Shown: one piece after another, positions 62,361 to 64,000 of the stretch | Layout: each line of letters begins with the position of its first letter | How positions within the stretch are numbered: the stretch's first letter is position 1 | DNA from: Cytobacillus kochii | GTDB lineage: Bacteria; Bacillota; Bacilli; Bacillales; Cytobacillaceae | NCBI RefSeq assembly: GCF_020171845.1 | Contig: NZ_JAIVAM010000016.1 | Coordinates: 59,395 to 123,394, forward strand | Direction: 5' to 3' | DNA: 64,000 bases | Made by a program: the position numbers and the translations under genes | The notes under the pieces: generated by a model | Told to the model about the DNA's origin: nothing | Databases searched by the model: none | Seen by the model: the letters and a program-made list of their open reading frames with translations, nothing else

Positions 62361-63233
62361 TTGCTAAAGAGTATGAATGAAGCCATGGATTATATTGAAT
62401 TGCATTTGTATGACGAGGTTGAAGAATCGGAATTGGAGCGCATTACAGGTACGTCTGTTTATCATTTTCGCCGAATGTTTTCATTCCTCTCTGGCATGAC
62501 TTTAGGGGAGTATATTCGCAGTAGAAAATTATCTAATGCTACATTTGATTTGCTGAATGAGGGAATGAGCGTGACTGACGCAGCATTTAAGTGTGGGTAT
62601 GAATCAGTTGATGGCTTTTCTCGCGCATTTCGAGAATGGTCAGGAATCAAACCATCAGAGGTTAAAAAGAAAAATAACCTTAAAGCATTTCCTAAGCTCT
62701 CCTTTCAATTAGTATTGCAAGGAGGAATAAATATGGATTACAGAATCGAGAAAAAAGAAGCCTTTAAGATAGTCGGTGTTCAAAAGAGAGTACCTATTCA
62801 ATTTAATGGAGAAAATCAAGAAATAATAAAATTAGCAAAAAGCATTACACCAGAACAAAGAAAAGCATTGCATAGCTATGGGGATATGGAGCCTTATCAA
62901 GTCGTGAACGCTTCATATAATTTGGATGACGGTTGTATGGATGAAAAGGGGAGTCTCGATCATATGATTGGATTCTTGACAAAAAAAGAAGTCACCGCTA
63001 ATGAATTTACGGTAGTAGATGTGCCAGCTCTTACTTGGGCCATTTTCTCTTCTAAAGGAGCATTTCCAACAGTCATGCAAGAAACTTGGGCGAAATTTGC
63101 CTCTGAATGGCTTCCTTCGTCAGATTATGAATTAGTAAATGCGCCCAATATTTCATTTACTGGAGATATGACGGACTTAAATAATGTGTATAGTGAGATT
63201 TGGTTTGCGGTGAAAAGGAAAGGTGAAAAATAA
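62361..63233 (+). CDS. AraC-family regulator with GyrI-like effector domain
   Basis: This protein of about 290 residues has an N-terminal AraC DNA-binding domain with two helix-turn-helix motifs (VYHFRRMFSFLSGMTLGEYI; DAAFKCGYESVDGFSRAFRE) and a C-terminal GyrI/SbmC-like ligand-binding domain (IVGVQKRVPI, ALTWAIFSSKGAFP, SDYELVNAPNI, YSEIWFAVKRK). This layout is seen in Rob/BmrR-type multidrug regulators. A TTG at 62361 is eight bases after AAGGGAGAG and is preferred; ATG 62343 and 62373 are alternatives. The target may be the exporter just before it. Confidence 0.92.
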   Translation: MLKSMNEAMDYIELHLYDEVEESELERITGTSVYHFRRMFSFLSGMTLGEYIRSRKLSNATFDLLNEGMSVTDAAFKCGYESVDGFSRAFREWSGIKPSEVKKKNNLKAFPKLSFQLVLQGGINMDYRIEKKEAFKIVGVQKRVPIQFNGENQEIIKLAKSITPEQRKALHSYGDMEPYQVVNASYNLDDGCMDEKGSLDHMIGFLTKKEVTANEFTVVDVPALTWAIFSSKGAFPTVMQETWAKFASEWLPSSDYELVNAPNISFTGDMTDLNNVYSEIWFAVKRKGEK

Positions 63234-63267
63234 TAAAGGTAAAAATCAATAAATACGAATGATTGTG

Positions 63268-63306
63268 ACCACAGTTTAGATTGTTGCTGTGGTTCTTTTT
63301 TGCTTT
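63268..63306 (+). terminator. Terminator after the AraC-GyrI gene
   Basis: ACCACAG (63268-63274) pairs with CTGTGGT (63287-63293) and is followed by TCTTTTTTGCTTTT. The gap to 63591 contains a TATAAT-like box near 63367 and no gene. Confidence 0.8.
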
Positions 63307-63591
63307 TATACGGTTGAATCTTCGACGCTTATAAAAGTATATATTTGTAAAAAAATAATGGTTGGTATAATTTATAGTAAATGACCGTAAATTCGAAATC
63401 CTGGATAATAAAAAGTTCTTTAGAAATGAGCAACATAAAGTCGAGAACCGTAGCTAATAATGGAGATCTAGGAAATATAAGCAACGTAAACCCATAAATT
63501 ACGCGAATGAGCTAATTCCGGAAATTTATATTCCGCAAAGAGCGTTCACAGTCAATCACATACAAATCATAAAGAGAGGATGTATTCATTA

Positions 63592-63903
63592 ATGAAAAAG
63601 TTTCTCCTGAATTTTATAAGTATTATTTCTTTTTCTCCCTTTATTACACAAGTCACACAAGAGGATGTTACATATAACATGCGGAAATTAAAGGAGTATA
63701 ATTGGTTTAATGCTTATTTGCAGAATGAGATATATCAGCACCTCATTACCCATAATGAACGAGTACGGAATTTGATTGGTGGTTTTAACACAAGGAGATT
63801 TAATCATCGTCCTTATCAAAAGAAGATGGATAAGAAGTTAAACGCTGTGTTATTGAATGAGGAAATCCGAACGAATGTATATGATATGCTCCCCTCTAGG
63901 TAG
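63592..63903 (+). CDS. Unknown protein, possibly exported
   Basis: This 103-residue protein starts with a short hydrophobic segment (KFLLNFISIISFSPFITQV) that could be a signal peptide or anchor. The remainder is basic with many Asn, Arg and Tyr (TYNMRKLKEYNWFNAYLQNE; GGFNTRRFNHRPYQKKMDKK). The AGAGAGGA box lies before ATG 63580; ATG 63592 is the preferred start. I do not recognise the family. It ends 45 bases before a probable transposase gene. Confidence 0.5.
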   Translation: MKKFLLNFISIISFSPFITQVTQEDVTYNMRKLKEYNWFNAYLQNEIYQHLITHNERVRNLIGGFNTRRFNHRPYQKKMDKKLNAVLLNEEIRTNVYDMLPSR

Positions 63904-63948
63904 ACAGATAAAAAAATAAAATCTGGCTACTAAAAGGGGAGTATATTT

Positions 63949-64000
63949 ATGTCTAAAAGAGCTCATCCACTCGAAGTTAGGATAGAAGTAATAAATACAT
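63949..64000 (+). CDS. Start of a probable transposase gene (cut by the window end)
   Basis: ATG 63949 follows AAAAGGGGAG. The 17 codons seen (SKRAHPLEVRIEVINT) resemble the helix-turn-helix start of IS3-type OrfA proteins. An element end may lie in 63904-63948 (AGACAGATAAAAAAATAAAA), but no inverted partner can be seen in this window. Confidence 0.35.
   Translation, partial: MSKRAHPLEVRIEVINT

Overview
This window reads as chromosome or large-plasmid DNA of a low-GC Gram-positive of the Bacillaceae type. The grounds are AT-rich sequence, strong AGGAGG-type ribosome binding sites with frequent TTG/GTG starts, a Qox-type menaquinol oxidase, and typical Bacillus families (CadC/CadA, DUF3231, DUF3888, LysE with a MocR regulator, BcrAB-like transporters). 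No rRNA, tRNA or CRISPR array was seen. Much of the window is accessory and eroding: I count about ten gene relics or interrupted genes, one complete Tn3-family transposon, and several dispersed non-coding repeats.

Region 1 (0.1-9.0 kb). A kinase/regulator pair is divergent from a complete qoxABCD operon. A CzrA-like ArsR repressor follows, then a heavily deleted relic of a ZntA/CadA ATPase, a relic of a second arsR, and an intact czcD exporter. Four 16-bp palindromes of ArsR/SmtB shape lie before the kinase, qoxA, the ATPase relic and the arsR relic/czcD. They suggest that one metal sensor once, or still, controls both metal efflux and the terminal oxidase.

Region 2 (9.1-14.7 kb). A tightly overlapping leftward operon encodes a fatty acyl-AMP ligase (FAAL), a CzcO-like flavoprotein, an acyl carrier protein, a LuxE-like acyl-protein ligase, an IscU-like scaffold and a cysteine desulfurase. 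I do not recognise this as a described pathway. Fatty-acid activation combined with sulfur mobilisation beside metal-resistance genes is the most interesting content here. The operon has lost its promoter and the first part of the FAAL gene to the transposon.

Region 3 (14685-24446). A 9,762-bp Tn3-family transposon is bounded by 38-bp inverted repeats (35/38 identical). It carries tnpA, a second CzcO-like flavoprotein, cadA, cadC, split CopC and CopD copper genes, and tnpR. Its two flanks are two different 5'-truncated genes and there is no target duplication, so a deletion or recombination followed insertion.

Region 4 (24.4-45.7 kb). Small secreted proteins and lipoproteins, DUF3231, a nucleotidyltransferase, a DUF2268 protease-like protein, an aldo/keto reductase, a PaaI thioesterase, a permease, an ECF sigma factor with its anti-sigma factor, a uridine-kinase-like protein and a LysE exporter with an interrupted MocR regulator. 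Long intergenic stretches hold relics and at least four dispersed repeat families.

Region 5 (46-64 kb). An HxlR regulator with an MFS exporter and an aldo/keto reductase; a two-component system with a BcrAB-like ABC transporter; a RibD-C reductase with a relic of its duplicate; a GNAT enzyme; a LysR/AbrB/TcuA tricarballylate-type locus; a TetR-controlled ABC exporter; an AraC/GyrI-like regulator; an unknown small gene; and the first codons of a probable transposase.
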